Shown: positions 1 through 7,861 of the stretch, in pieces | How positions within the stretch are numbered: position 1 is the stretch's first letter | Layout: each line of letters begins with the position of its first letter | Source of the DNA: an uncultured Asticcacaulis sp. | GTDB lineage: Bacteria; Pseudomonadota; Alphaproteobacteria; Caulobacterales; Caulobacteraceae | Reading direction: 5' to 3' | NCBI GenBank assembly: GCA_936940865.1 | Contig: CAKZJB010000126.1 | Coordinates: 1-41,652 of the forward strand | DNA length: 41,652 nucleotides | Notes under the pieces: generated by a model | What the model saw: only the letters and a program-made list of their open reading frames with translations | What the model was told of the DNA's origin: nothing | Database searches by the model: none | Translations under genes and position numbers: made by a program

Positions 1-90
1 GTGCGCTCGGCGGCCGGAAGTGTCTCGGTCCCGTCCTCGCCGGTTTCTGTCTCGGCATCGGGCTCGGCCGGTGCGGGCTCGATGCAGTAG
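1..90 (+). CDS. possible 3' end of a CDS entering from the left edge
   Basis: A plus-strand frame is open from base 1 and stops at TAG 88-90. It encodes about 29 Ser/Ala/Val-rich residues with no recognisable motif. The only support is position: a good intrinsic terminator facing plus lies 40 nt downstream, so some plus-strand transcription unit should end here. A second plus frame stops at 101-103, and the minus strand is also open with similar third-position GC, so frame and strand are not secure. Confidence 0.2.
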   Translation: MRSAAGSVSVPSSPVSVSASGSAGAGSMQ

Positions 91-129
91 TCCGGAGTGG
101 TAATTCCGAGAGGTCCACAACGCGAACTG

Positions 130-169
130 ACGGGTGCCTTGCCCCTTGCTCTGGCACCCGTCTTTTTTT
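130..169 (+). terminator. intrinsic terminator facing plus
   Basis: A perfect 9-bp stem (ACGGGTGCC, 130-138, paired with GGCACCCGT, 153-161) with a 14-nt loop is followed by an unbroken T-run (163-169). The T-run is on the plus strand, so it ends a transcript coming from the left edge. The stop codon of the convergent GH16 gene (TTA, 168-170) lies inside this T-run. Confidence 0.8.
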
Positions 170-1208
170 ATGCCGTCCGCCAGGCGCGGACATAGTCGAT
201 GAACATGTCGATGGGGCCGGTCGCCACGCCGGCTTCGGCGGGGATGAGTTGCAGGCTTACCAGCATGAACATGGCCACGTCGAATTCGGGCAGAAGCGGA
301 ATACGCTTATACTCCACGCGGTCGTAATAGATGATGATCCATTTGTCGGTGATCTGGACGCCGTGCGTATGCCATTGGCCGTCGCCGAGGCTGCCGACGG
401 TGCTGTAGCAGCCCGCGTTCCACGGCGAAACCAGCAAGGCATTGGCGGGAGGCTTCGCGGCCGGACGCAGATGCAGGGTGGAATGGTGGCCGCGCGGATC
501 CTGTCCCGGATAGAATTCGATGACGTCGATTTCGGCCTTGGTCTTTGTCGGGTCGGTGAAGAAGGTCTTGCTGTACAGCCAGAAGGCCGGCCACGCGCCC
601 ATTGTCCCCTTCACGGGCATCTTGCAGCGGATTTCGAAATAGCCGCGGCGCTGCGAAAAGCCGGAGCCCGCATAGTCGCAGGTCTGCATATGGCCGGTCT
701 GCCAGGCGCCGTCGACCTGTTCGCAGCGAATGCGCAACGACCGGTCGACGATGGCGAAGGGACTGACCTTGTCGAGCGGGCTGGCGAAACGCGCCGCGCC
801 GCTGGTGGCGTGGATCGGTGCGTACCAGGGACCGCCGGCGCCGTTGACCGTAACCTGGCGCAGCGAGTCCGGGCTGGAAAAACCGGTGTCGAAGGTCTTT
901 GCGAAACGGCTGATATCGAGCGCGGGGCCGATGGCCTCGGTCCAGGTGGTGGCGTTGAGGCGCGCCTGGTTGGCGGCGATCGCCGTGGTCAGGGTCGATG
1001 CCGACGCCGTCGCCCCGGAGGATGACGACGCGCTGGCAACGGCCGCGCCGGTCGGCACGATACGGGGCGTGGTGGTCGCGCTGACCGAAGGGGAGATGGA
1101 CGGGCCGCCGCTGTCACCGCCGCAGGCGCTGAGAAACGGGGCGGCCAGGGACGCGCCGGCAAGGCCCAGAAAGCCGCGGCGCGAAGACATGGAACTCTTG
1201 ACTGACAT
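168..1208 (-). CDS. GH16-family glycoside hydrolase, predicted Tat-exported lipoprotein
   Basis: This is a predicted beta-glucanase/galactanase-type enzyme of family GH16, about 346 residues. The N-terminus has a twin-arginine motif (SRRGF, residues 9-13) and a hydrophobic stretch ending in a lipobox (LSAC, Cys29), so it is probably Tat-exported and lipid-anchored. A low-complexity Ser/Thr/Ala linker covers roughly residues 35-75. The catalytic signature ExDxxE is present as EIDVIE (E226, D228, E231), after the GAWPAFWLY strand typical of GH16. The start at 1208 is chosen because it places the RR motif near the N-terminus; 1190 and 1250 are alternatives and none has a strong Shine-Dalgarno. 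Substrate cannot be read from the sequence. The gene stands alone. Confidence 0.85.
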   Translation of the reverse strand: MSVKSSMSSRRGFLGLAGASLAAPFLSACGGDSGGPSISPSVSATTTPRIVPTGAAVASASSSSGATASASTLTTAIAANQARLNATTWTEAIGPALDISRFAKTFDTGFSSPDSLRQVTVNGAGGPWYAPIHATSGAARFASPLDKVSPFAIVDRSLRIRCEQVDGAWQTGHMQTCDYAGSGFSQRRGYFEIRCKMPVKGTMGAWPAFWLYSKTFFTDPTKTKAEIDVIEFYPGQDPRGHHSTLHLRPAAKPPANALLVSPWNAGCYSTVGSLGDGQWHTHGVQITDKWIIIYYDRVEYKRIPLLPEFDVAMFMLVSLQLIPAEAGVATGPIDMFIDYVRAWRTA

Positions 1209-1489
1209 GGTACTCGTACACAAAACGGACAGGGCGGGCCGTCCGGACACTGGGGGACAGGCGCGGCAGCCGGAACCGCCGTGCAGGTTGGTATTGCGGG
1301 AGAGGTGGCCTGTGCGCCTGGGCCGGCGTCAGGAAAGCCGCGGCCGCGTCCGGTTCGCCCTGACCGGTCGTGGCGGCGTGAGCCTTTTTGTCTCAAAGGC
1401 CTTTTCGATGGGAAAGGTAACCGGCGGCCATTAAGGCGCCATAAAAAAACGGAGTGAATCGTCCGTTATGCACTTTTAGGGGGATTTTT
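1209..1489. other. intergenic region, no gene seen
   Basis: These 280 bp are GC-rich at the GH16 side and become AT-rich near 1440-1490. I see no RNA gene and no clear sigma-70 promoter. The GH16 promoter should lie in the right half. A weak minus-strand terminator (1442-1467) is listed separately. Confidence 0.5.
1442..1467 (-). terminator. weak intrinsic terminator facing minus
   Basis: On the minus strand AACGGA-8nt-TCCGTT forms a 6-bp stem followed by a T-run (the A-run at 1443-1449 on plus). It lies about 155 nt beyond the stop of the secreted Ser-rich protein gene and would end that transcript. The stem is short. Confidence 0.4.
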
Positions 1490-1657
1490 ATGGCCGCGAA
1501 TTCGCCTGTGGGCGTAGTCATGCGCGGCCACGGCCGACGATGGCATCGATGGCGCCACCGGGCGCGCAATTGCCCCGGCGGCCGATTATTGGAATGCGTA
1601 ACCGGTCGCGAAGCTGCGGCGTTTATCCGCCGTTGCCGTGATCGATCAACCGGTTAA
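1490..1657 (+). CDS. possible small Arg-rich protein (55 aa)
   Basis: An ATG at 1490 follows a purine-rich AGGGGG with good spacing, and the frame runs 55 codons to TAA 1655-1657. The product is Arg/His-rich with no known motif and overlaps the 3' end of the convergent gene by 35 nt. It may be a chance open frame. The ribosome-binding site is the only positive sign. Confidence 0.15.
   Translation: MAANSPVGVVMRGHGRRWHRWRHRARNCPGGRLLECVTGREAAAFIRRCRDRSTG
1619..1653. repeat. diverged direct repeat, copy A1
   Basis: This 35-nt stretch spans the stop codon and last codons of the secreted Ser-rich gene. It matches 7037-7071 at 29 of 35 positions in the same orientation. In both copies the minus-strand reading ends in the pattern RL-(I/V)-x-HG-x-x-G-stop. 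Confidence 0.6.
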
Positions 1658-2048
1658 GCCGGTCGACTTCGCAGAGGTCGTAGTCGTTGGCCGCGCGGGA
1701 AAAGCGGTTCAGCGTGTCGATATAGGCGTTCGTTTCGCTGATCGACTTGCGAAGCTGAGCGTTGTGCGTCTCCACGGCGGCATTGTAGCGGTCGAGCACG
1801 GCCCTGGAGCAGGTCGACATGCGCGTGGTGAGGTTCAGGCACGACGGCGCGACAGGCTTTGGCGGCAGTGTCGGCGACCACGACGGCGGCGCGACCGGCG
1901 CGGTGCAGGTGCCGGCCGGGGCGCTGCTACTACTGCTGCTTTCGCTGCTGCTGGCGGCGGTCGTGTTGGCCGCGGCGGCCGGTTTGTCCTGAGCCATGGC
2001 GGCGCCGGCCGCCAGGGCCAGCATTGCCGCCGCAATCAATATCTTCAT
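1623..2048 (-). CDS. secreted Ser-rich protein of unknown function
   Basis: This 141-residue protein has a clear Sec signal peptide (MKILIAAAMLALAAGAAMA, likely cut near residue 19). A low-complexity Ala/Ser-rich linker of about 25 residues follows, then a C-terminal half with four cysteines (TCTAP, SCLN, TCSR, LCEV contexts) that could form disulfides in the periplasm. The start at 2048 is set by a strong Shine-Dalgarno (GGAGGGGG) five bases upstream. I do not recognise the family. Its last codons reappear, diverged, at 7037-7071 (see repeats), so a relative may once have stood there. Confidence 0.7.
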   Translation of the reverse strand: MKILIAAAMLALAAGAAMAQDKPAAAANTTAASSSESSSSSSAPAGTCTAPVAPPSWSPTLPPKPVAPSCLNLTTRMSTCSRAVLDRYNAAVETHNAQLRKSISETNAYIDTLNRFSRAANDYDLCEVDRLNRLIDHGNGG

Positions 2049-2461
2049 GTCCCCCTCCGTAAACAGGCCCAATGTTATACCCGTCGGCGTCGCCATTGCA
2101 ACCGGCGGCCCGGCGCGCGCTCCGGGGCGGATTTGAGGCGGTTATCAAATATCGGAATAGGATCCGGCCCGATCATGTAATTGATAACCTGTCCCCGAAA
2201 TGCCCAACAATTGGTCACTTGACGGCGATAGCTCCTGCTCAACCTCCCAAGGGCCTTCCCTGGCCGCTGGTTCCGCCCGCAATGCCGAGGCGGCCTGGAT
2301 TTTGCCGCCGGAAACGCCCGCTGCCCGGACCTGATGAGACGCCTTTTCCGCGCCCCCCTTTCCTGGCGACCGGCCTGCCAGGCCCGGGTAGCGAAAGCGT
2401 AGACTTGCCTGAAGCGCGAACCATGGTTAACCTCACGTCCAGCTTGCCAGGGGGGACGGCC
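2049..2461. other. divergent intergenic region with inverted repeat
   Basis: This 413-bp gap separates two divergently transcribed secreted-protein genes. It contains a perfect 9-bp inverted repeat (GGTTATCAA 2140-2148, TTGATAACC 2181-2189) about 95-140 nt upstream of the minus gene, possibly an operator. The right arm lies inside repeat copy A2 (2173-2204). Bases 2205-2420 are GC-rich with no convincing gene; an ATG at 2423 in frame with the downstream gene is a poorer start than 2462. Confidence 0.5.
2173..2204. repeat. diverged direct repeat, copy A2
   Basis: This segment matches 7168-7198 at about 27 of 32 positions with one gap, including the identical 15-mer ATTGATAACCTGTCC. A1-A2 and B1-B2 occur in the same order, about 520 bp apart here and about 100 bp apart at 7.0-7.2 kb. 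Confidence 0.6.
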
Positions 2462-3253
2462 GTGAAATACCACGCACTCGCGACAGCTTTCGCTTTCTTT
2501 TGCCTTGCGTCACCGGTCCACGGTCAAACCGCTTCGCCCGCTGAACGCTTCCAAAACGCCGTGACCTGGCTCGATAGCCGATTTGGCCCGGAAGACGAGT
2601 ACCGCGCCCCTCCGGCGGTTGACGCCGATGCCGCCGAAAAATTCCAGGATTTGGTATCATCCATGGAGGTCTACGGATCCGAAGACTTTCCGGCGAGCGA
2701 ACAGAGCTATCTGTCCGTGTGCGTGCCGCTTACAAAACTCACGGCGCGTTATGCCAATGCCGGAGCCGCCGCCATACCCGGTATCCGCGAGAATACACCT
2801 GCGGCCAGCGCTCAACTGTCGCATTTACAGGACAGGAATGTTCTGGCTTATCAAGATGAGACAACGATCCTGACGGCGCTCGATGTGGTCTGCATGGCCT
2901 TGCATACGCAGGTTTTTACGGAAGATTGGGAGGCAATGTCTGCCGCCACCCGTTCGACATTTGCCGCGGACATCAGGGGGATGCAACACGGCGCCATGGT
3001 TATGTTGGATGGTCTGGCTATTATCGCCGACAATCAGGCCATTTCGCGCCACAACCAGGATATCGCCGTCGCAGCCCTTTCCGGATACGCCGACGTCTAT
3101 GCGTCCATCCTGACCGTGCCTGACAGAAAAGCGCTTCTTGCCGCGATCCGGAAGAACGCGCCCGGGCTCGCCAAACAATATCCCGCGCAATTCGCCGCGA
3201 TATCGAAGGCGTTTGCCAGGACCGACTGCGCCGGCCTGTGCACGGTTCGCTGA
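2462..3253 (+). CDS. secreted protein of unknown function (263 aa)
   Basis: The chosen start is GTG 2462, preceded by AGGGGGGA about 5 nt upstream. It gives a textbook Sec signal peptide of about 22 residues ending near SPVHGQ. The mature protein looks largely alpha-helical, with charged amphipathic segments and four cysteines (two mid-protein in SVCVP and DVVCM contexts, two at the C-terminus in DCAGLC). I recognise no family or catalytic motif. The ATG at 2423 would put 13 extra residues before the signal peptide. It precedes the ABC exporter by about 250 bp and is probably a separate unit. Confidence 0.7.
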   Translation: MKYHALATAFAFFCLASPVHGQTASPAERFQNAVTWLDSRFGPEDEYRAPPAVDADAAEKFQDLVSSMEVYGSEDFPASEQSYLSVCVPLTKLTARYANAGAAAIPGIRENTPAASAQLSHLQDRNVLAYQDETTILTALDVVCMALHTQVFTEDWEAMSAATRSTFAADIRGMQHGAMVMLDGLAIIADNQAISRHNQDIAVAALSGYADVYASILTVPDRKALLAAIRKNAPGLAKQYPAQFAAISKAFARTDCAGLCTVR

Positions 3254-3500
3254 CCATTTGAAAACGGCGTACACGGGCATTTCGCGGACAGGTTACGAAA
3301 TGCAGACTTAAGGCCGTTTGCCAAAGCCCGCCCGGACAGGAAGGCAAACCTATGCGTCCGAGCCTCTCCCTCACTCCAGACATATGGCCGAACTATTTAT
3401 TTTCAAGACTGGTTTCACTGCCCGGCTTGGACTAGCTTCCCGCGTTATCTGATAACAGGCGCGCATCTCGACGTGCCGGCGCAAAGACGGGGAGCCCAAC

Positions 3501-5255
3501 GTGGTCGACACGCCGAAAAGTCCGCCGAAGCCGCAGCGGCCGCGCATGCCCAGCCTGCTGCCCCTGCTCAAGCCCTACAAGGGCCAGATGGCGCTGCTTT
3601 TGCTGCTGACCGCCGCGGGCAATGCGCTTAACCTCATCGTGCCCAAAGTGGCCGCCGACGCGATCGACGCCTTCACCGCCGGGCGCCTGAACCTCGATGC
3701 CTCGCTGGTCGCCCTGGCGGCGCTGGCGCTTGGCACCTTCGTGTTCGGCAACCTGCAGAACGTGGTGCAGACCATCGCGTCGGAACGCGTGGCGCGGGAC
3801 CTGCGCACCCAACTTTCCGGGGTCGTCTCGCAGCAAACCTACGCCGCCATCGAAACGATGACGCCCGCGAAGCTGCTGACCAATTTCACCTCCGACGTCG
3901 ACGCCATCAAGACCTTCGTCGCCCAGGCCGCGCCGACGCTGATCTCGTCGGTGTTCGTGATCATAGGCGCCAGCGCCCTCCTGCTGTGGCTGAACTGGAA
4001 GCTGGCCCTGCCGGTGCTGGCGACACTGCCCCTGATCGCGGCGAGCTTCTTCGTAATCATGGGCCGGGTGCGCAAGCTGTTCGGCCAGATCCAGTGCATG
4101 GTCGACGTGATGAACCGCGTGCTGACCGAAACCATCGTCGGCGCCCCGCTTATCCGCCTGGTCCACACCGAGGCGCGCGAGACGGCGCGTTTCACCGAGG
4201 CGGCGGAGAACTCACGCGCGATCGGCATGAAGATCCTGCGCCAGTTCGCGTCGATGATCCCGATGATCACCTTCCTGACCAATGTGGCCGTGCTGATCAT
4301 CCTCAGCCTGGGCGGCCATTTCGTCATTACGGGCGGGATGACCATCGGCCAGCTTTCGGCCTTCCTGTCTTACCTGATCATACTGGTCTTCCCGATCATC
4401 GTCATCGGCTTTACCTCCATGTCGATCAGCCAGGCCCAGGCTTCGTACATGCGTATCGGCGCCGTGCTGAACGCGCCGCCGCCGCCTGCGCGGGGCGAAA
4501 CGGCCCTGCCGCTGACCGGCGCCGTCGAGGTCAAGGACCTTGTCCTGGCCTATGGCGAGCGCAAGGTGCTGAAAGGGGTGTCGTTCGACATCGCGCCGCG
4601 TTCGCGCACGGCGATCGTGGGGCCGACGGCGGCGGGCAAGTCGCAACTGCTCTATGCGATGACGGGCCTGCTGGCGCCGACCTCGGGGCAGGTGCTCTAC
4701 GACGGACGGCCGATCGACGACTATACGCGGGACAGCCTCTACGCCCAGATCGCCTTTGTTTTCCAGGACTCGCAACTGTTCAACCTGACTTTGCGCGAAA
4801 ACATCGCCTTCAACGCCCGGGTCGACGAGGCGCAGTTGAACAAGGCGATCGAGACGGCCGAACTGCAGGGCTTCATCAGCAGCCTGCCGCAAGGGCTGGA
4901 GACGGTCGCCGCCGAACGCGGCCTGTCGCTGTCGGGCGGGCAGAAGCAAAGGATCATGCTTGCCCGCGCCCTGGCGCTGAACCCCAGGGTGCTGTTCCTC
5001 GACGATTTCACCGCCCGGGTCGACATGACGACCGAAGCCCGCATCCTGGCCAATGTGCGCAGAAACTATCCCGACCTGACGCTGATCTCGATCACCCAGA
5101 AGATCGCGCCGGTCGAGGACTTCGACCAGATCGTGCTGCTGATGGAGGGCGAGGTGCTGGCTGTCGGCACGCACGAGGAACTGGCCCATTCCAGCCCCGA
5201 ATACGGCCAGATCCTGCGCTCGCAGCGCTCAACCGAAACCTACGAGGCGGTGTGA
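3501..5255 (+). CDS. ABC exporter half-transporter with degenerate NBD (subunit 1)
   Basis: This 584-residue protein has an N-terminal six-helix exporter membrane domain (about residues 25-315) and a C-terminal nucleotide-binding domain (about 340-575). The Walker A is GPTAAGKS (374-381), the Q-loop Gln is 422 and the signature LSGGQ (477-481) is canonical. Walker B reads VLFLDD, with Asp502 where the catalytic Glu belongs, and the switch position has Gln533 (ITQK) instead of His. This is the known pattern of the degenerate subunit of heterodimeric exporters such as TM287/288 and BmrCD. GTG 3501 follows GGGGAG at good spacing. Its stop overlaps the next gene's start (TGATG), so the two are translationally coupled. 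Substrate is unknown; lipid, drug or peptide are all possible. Confidence 0.9.
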   Translation: MVDTPKSPPKPQRPRMPSLLPLLKPYKGQMALLLLLTAAGNALNLIVPKVAADAIDAFTAGRLNLDASLVALAALALGTFVFGNLQNVVQTIASERVARDLRTQLSGVVSQQTYAAIETMTPAKLLTNFTSDVDAIKTFVAQAAPTLISSVFVIIGASALLLWLNWKLALPVLATLPLIAASFFVIMGRVRKLFGQIQCMVDVMNRVLTETIVGAPLIRLVHTEARETARFTEAAENSRAIGMKILRQFASMIPMITFLTNVAVLIILSLGGHFVITGGMTIGQLSAFLSYLIILVFPIIVIGFTSMSISQAQASYMRIGAVLNAPPPPARGETALPLTGAVEVKDLVLAYGERKVLKGVSFDIAPRSRTAIVGPTAAGKSQLLYAMTGLLAPTSGQVLYDGRPIDDYTRDSLYAQIAFVFQDSQLFNLTLRENIAFNARVDEAQLNKAIETAELQGFISSLPQGLETVAAERGLSLSGGQKQRIMLARALALNPRVLFLDDFTARVDMTTEARILANVRRNYPDLTLISITQKIAPVEDFDQIVLLMEGEVLAVGTHEELAHSSPEYGQILRSQRSTETYEAV

Positions 5256-7027
5256 TGGACTATACCCTCAAAGCCGCCGCGGCCGGCGAGAGCCGCGAAT
5301 CCCTAGGCTCAGCCTGGCGGGCGCTGAAGCCCCTGCTGGGTGACGAACGCGCCCACATCGCCGTCGCCGTGGCCTGCGTGATCGTCAGCACCGCCGCGAA
5401 CCTGCTGGGGCCGGTAATGACAGCGCGCATTATCGACACCGCGATCAAGCACGGCGACTACGGCCTCCTGCTGCGCGACGCCGGCATTCTCGCCGCCGTC
5501 TATCTCGTGGGGCTGGGGGCCATGTATCTGCAGACCCTGCGCATGGGCACGGTCGGGCGCAACGTTCTGTTCAAGCTGCGCGGCCGCCTGTTCGACAAGC
5601 TGTCAAGCCTGCCCATCGCCTTCTTCGCCCAGAACCGCGCCGGCGACCTGATTTCGCGGGTGAACAGCGACACCGACAAGATCAACCAGTTCTTTTCCCA
5701 GGCCCTGATGCAGATGTTCGGCAGCCTGTTCCGGGTGACGGGGGCGGGCATCCTGCTGCTGGTACTCAACTGGCGGATGGGGCTGATCGCGCTCCTGCCG
5801 GCCGTGGCCATGCTGATCCTGACCCGGATCCTGTCGCCCTGGGTGAAGCACGCCAACCGCAAGAGTCTTGAGAGCCTTGGCGCGCTGTCCGGCGACGTCT
5901 CGGAAAGCCTGGCCAACTTCCAGGTGATCGTGGCCTTCAACCGGGTCGACTACTTCCGTGAAAAGTTCGATGCGGCCAACCGGCGCAACTACCGCGCTTC
6001 GGTGACGTCCGGCGTGGCGTCGGGCCTGTTCGCGCCGCTGTACACCCTGGCCGGCAGCGCCGGATCGATCCTGGTGCTGGGGCTTGGGGTGTGGCTTATC
6101 CTGCACGGCCAGCTCAGCGTCGGCCTGCTGGTCGGGTACCTGCTCTACGTGTCGTCCTTCTACGACCCGCTGCGGCAGCTGGCGACGGTGTGGTCCAGCC
6201 TGCAGACCATGATGGCGGCCATGGACCGGGTGTCCGAGGTGCTGAAGCTGGAAACCAATCTCGTTGAGATTCCGCCGGCCGCCGGCAAGGCCGCCCGGCA
6301 GCCGGGCGTGCTTCTGGCGTTCGAGGATGTCGGCTTCGCCTATGGGGGCGGAAAGCCGGTGCTCGACAAGGTCGACCTGACGCTGGAACGCGGCCGGACC
6401 TATGCCCTGGTGGGGCCGACCGGTGGGGGCAAGACCACCACGGCCATGCTGATGGCGCGGCTTTACGATCCGACCGAGGGGACGGTCTATCTGGAAGGCC
6501 GGGACATCCGCACCTTCACCGCCGCCGAGCGGGCGGCCAGGATCGGCTTCATCCTGCAGGACCCGTTCCTGCTGGCCGGCACGATCCGCGACAATATCGT
6601 CTACGGCCACCCCGATCTCAGCGACATAAGCACGGACGCCCTGACGGAGCGCATGAACGCCCGGGGCCTGTCTGGCTTCCTGGCGCGCTTCGGTGAAAGC
6701 GGCCTCGATACGCCGGTCAAGGGCTCAGGCGACGGCCTGTCATTGGGCCAGAAGCAGTTGGTGGCCTTCTTGCGGGCTGTGATGCGCGAACCGGAGATTC
6801 TGATCCTGGACGAGGCCACCGCCAATATCGACACCGTCACCGAGCAGATGCTGGAAGGGGTGCTGGCCAGGCTGCCAGAGACCACCACCAAGGTGATCAT
6901 CGCCCACCGGCTGAACACCATCCAGAATGCCGACGAGATATTCTTTGTCGGCGGCGGCGCCGTCACCGCCGCCGGGTCTATGGCGCGGGCCATGGACATG
7001 CTGCTGGGGCATGAGCGGACGTCTTAG
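5255..7027 (+). CDS. ABC exporter half-transporter, catalytic partner (subunit 2)
   Basis: This 590-residue exporter half has membrane helices over about 30-310 and an NBD over about 352-575. Walker A is GPTGGGKT (387-394), Walker B is ILILDEATANID with the catalytic Glu520, and the switch His551 (IIAHRL) is intact. Its signature is LSLGQ (495-499), deviating from LSGGQ. Paired with subunit 1, one ATP site has all canonical residues (this Walker A/B/His plus the partner's LSGGQ). The other combines this weak signature with the partner's D502/Q533. ATG 5255 shares its A with the upstream TGA. Confidence 0.92.
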   Translation: MDYTLKAAAAGESRESLGSAWRALKPLLGDERAHIAVAVACVIVSTAANLLGPVMTARIIDTAIKHGDYGLLLRDAGILAAVYLVGLGAMYLQTLRMGTVGRNVLFKLRGRLFDKLSSLPIAFFAQNRAGDLISRVNSDTDKINQFFSQALMQMFGSLFRVTGAGILLLVLNWRMGLIALLPAVAMLILTRILSPWVKHANRKSLESLGALSGDVSESLANFQVIVAFNRVDYFREKFDAANRRNYRASVTSGVASGLFAPLYTLAGSAGSILVLGLGVWLILHGQLSVGLLVGYLLYVSSFYDPLRQLATVWSSLQTMMAAMDRVSEVLKLETNLVEIPPAAGKAARQPGVLLAFEDVGFAYGGGKPVLDKVDLTLERGRTYALVGPTGGGKTTTAMLMARLYDPTEGTVYLEGRDIRTFTAAERAARIGFILQDPFLLAGTIRDNIVYGHPDLSDISTDALTERMNARGLSGFLARFGESGLDTPVKGSGDGLSLGQKQLVAFLRAVMREPEILILDEATANIDTVTEQMLEGVLARLPETTTKVIIAHRLNTIQNADEIFFVGGGAVTAAGSMARAMDMLLGHERTS

Positions 7028-7036
7028 GCGTCCGGC

Positions 7037-7198
7037 GCGTTTATCCCGCCTTGCCGTGACCGACCAGCCGGCGGGCAGGGACGGTCTGAGGTAATTTAGC
7101 ACCACGGCGTTGTTGAGCTGATGGGAATAGGGCTCCTGTCCCTCTATTCCCGATCTCTCCTCTCCGGTCATGCCATTGATAACCTGTCCTGAAATTCC
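7037..7198. repeat. diverged repeat copies B1 and B2 in the gap after the ABC exporter
   Basis: B1 (7037-7071) matches 1619-1653 and B2 (7168-7198) matches 2173-2204, in the same order and orientation. Between them is a perfect 8-bp inverted repeat (GGGAATAG 7123-7130, CTATTCCC 7144-7151). Reading minus, B1 still encodes RLVGHGKAG-stop, like the end of the Ser-rich protein, but no intact gene remains. The arrangement fits a decayed or deleted relative of the 1.6-2.2 kb locus. Nothing else is evident in 7028-7326 apart from the promoter expected for the next gene. Confidence 0.5.
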
Positions 7199-7326
7199 TC
7201 CGGACCTTCGCCACCTGAGCGGCGCCGATACGAATGGACTTGCCGCCCACCGCAAAAACGACGATAACGAACGCGGGCGAAGGCTGAACGACACAGGCTA
7301 CCGGGGGAGCGACACCGGAGGTTGCC

Positions 7327-7806
7327 ATGGCAATCGTGATGGAAAGACAGCGCAGTGCTCAGATACTGCTGGTCGAGGACAATCGCGGGGACGCCCTGCT
7401 GACCCGCAGAGCCTTTGGACGCGCGAAGGCGCCGAACGAGATCACGGTCGCCTCGACAGCGGAAATAGGGCTCAGCATTTTACGAAACGAAGACGAGCAT
7501 GCGGAAACGCAGCGCCCGGACATCGTCCTGCTGGACCTCAATCTTCCGGCCATGAACGGCCACGACTTTCTGGCCGCGGTCAAGGACGATCCCAAGCTGC
7601 GGCAAATTCCTGTGATCATCCTGTCCAGCTCGAACGCCGGCAACGACGTGACGACCAGCTATCGCCGCCACGCCAACGGCTATATCACCAAGCCGCTGAC
7701 GCCGGGCGGATACGATGAGATCGTCACCAAGATCGAAGACTACTGGTTCGGCCTGATGCAATTGCCGCCGGATGGACAAGACCAACCGGGCAAACGTCTG
7801 TCCTGA
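7327..7806 (+). CDS. single-domain response regulator, Rcp1 type
   Basis: This 159-residue protein is a lone receiver domain of the Rcp1/CheY-like class that usually partners with phytochrome or other HWE/histidine kinases. The acidic pair is E17-D18 (LLVEDN), the phosphoacceptor is Asp70 (IVLLDLNLP), the switch Ser is about 100 (IILSSS), and the conserved Lys is 122 (YITKPL). The C-terminal EDYWFGLMQLP stretch is typical of Rcp1 relatives. There is no output domain. GGAGG sits six bases before ATG 7327. No kinase gene is adjacent, so the partner must be elsewhere. Confidence 0.85.
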   Translation: MAIVMERQRSAQILLVEDNRGDALLTRRAFGRAKAPNEITVASTAEIGLSILRNEDEHAETQRPDIVLLDLNLPAMNGHDFLAAVKDDPKLRQIPVIILSSSNAGNDVTTSYRRHANGYITKPLTPGGYDEIVTKIEDYWFGLMQLPPDGQDQPGKRLS

Positions 7807-7861
7807 GGCCGGAATTCAGGATTACGGTGACAGGTCGCGCCATACGCCTCCCGCGCAATGT

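Noticed and set aside
249-1434. Plus-strand frames opposite the GH16 gene
   Set aside because: The minus strand carries the ExDxxE catalytic motif and a Tat/lipobox signal. The plus frames have repetitive Arg/Ala composition.
2140-2189. GGTTATCAA / TTGATAACC considered as FixK half-sites
   Set aside because: The half-sites are 32 bp apart and lack the N4 spacing. It is listed only as an inverted repeat.
3445-3455. TTATCTGATAA dyad upstream of the ABC exporter considered as an operator
   Set aside because: It is an 11-bp palindrome with no second copy and no known match. It is too short to support alone.
3986-5254. Upstream extension of ABC subunit 2 across the whole of subunit 1
   Set aside because: It is the +1 shadow of subunit 1. 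The TGATG junction at 5253-5257 gives a natural start.
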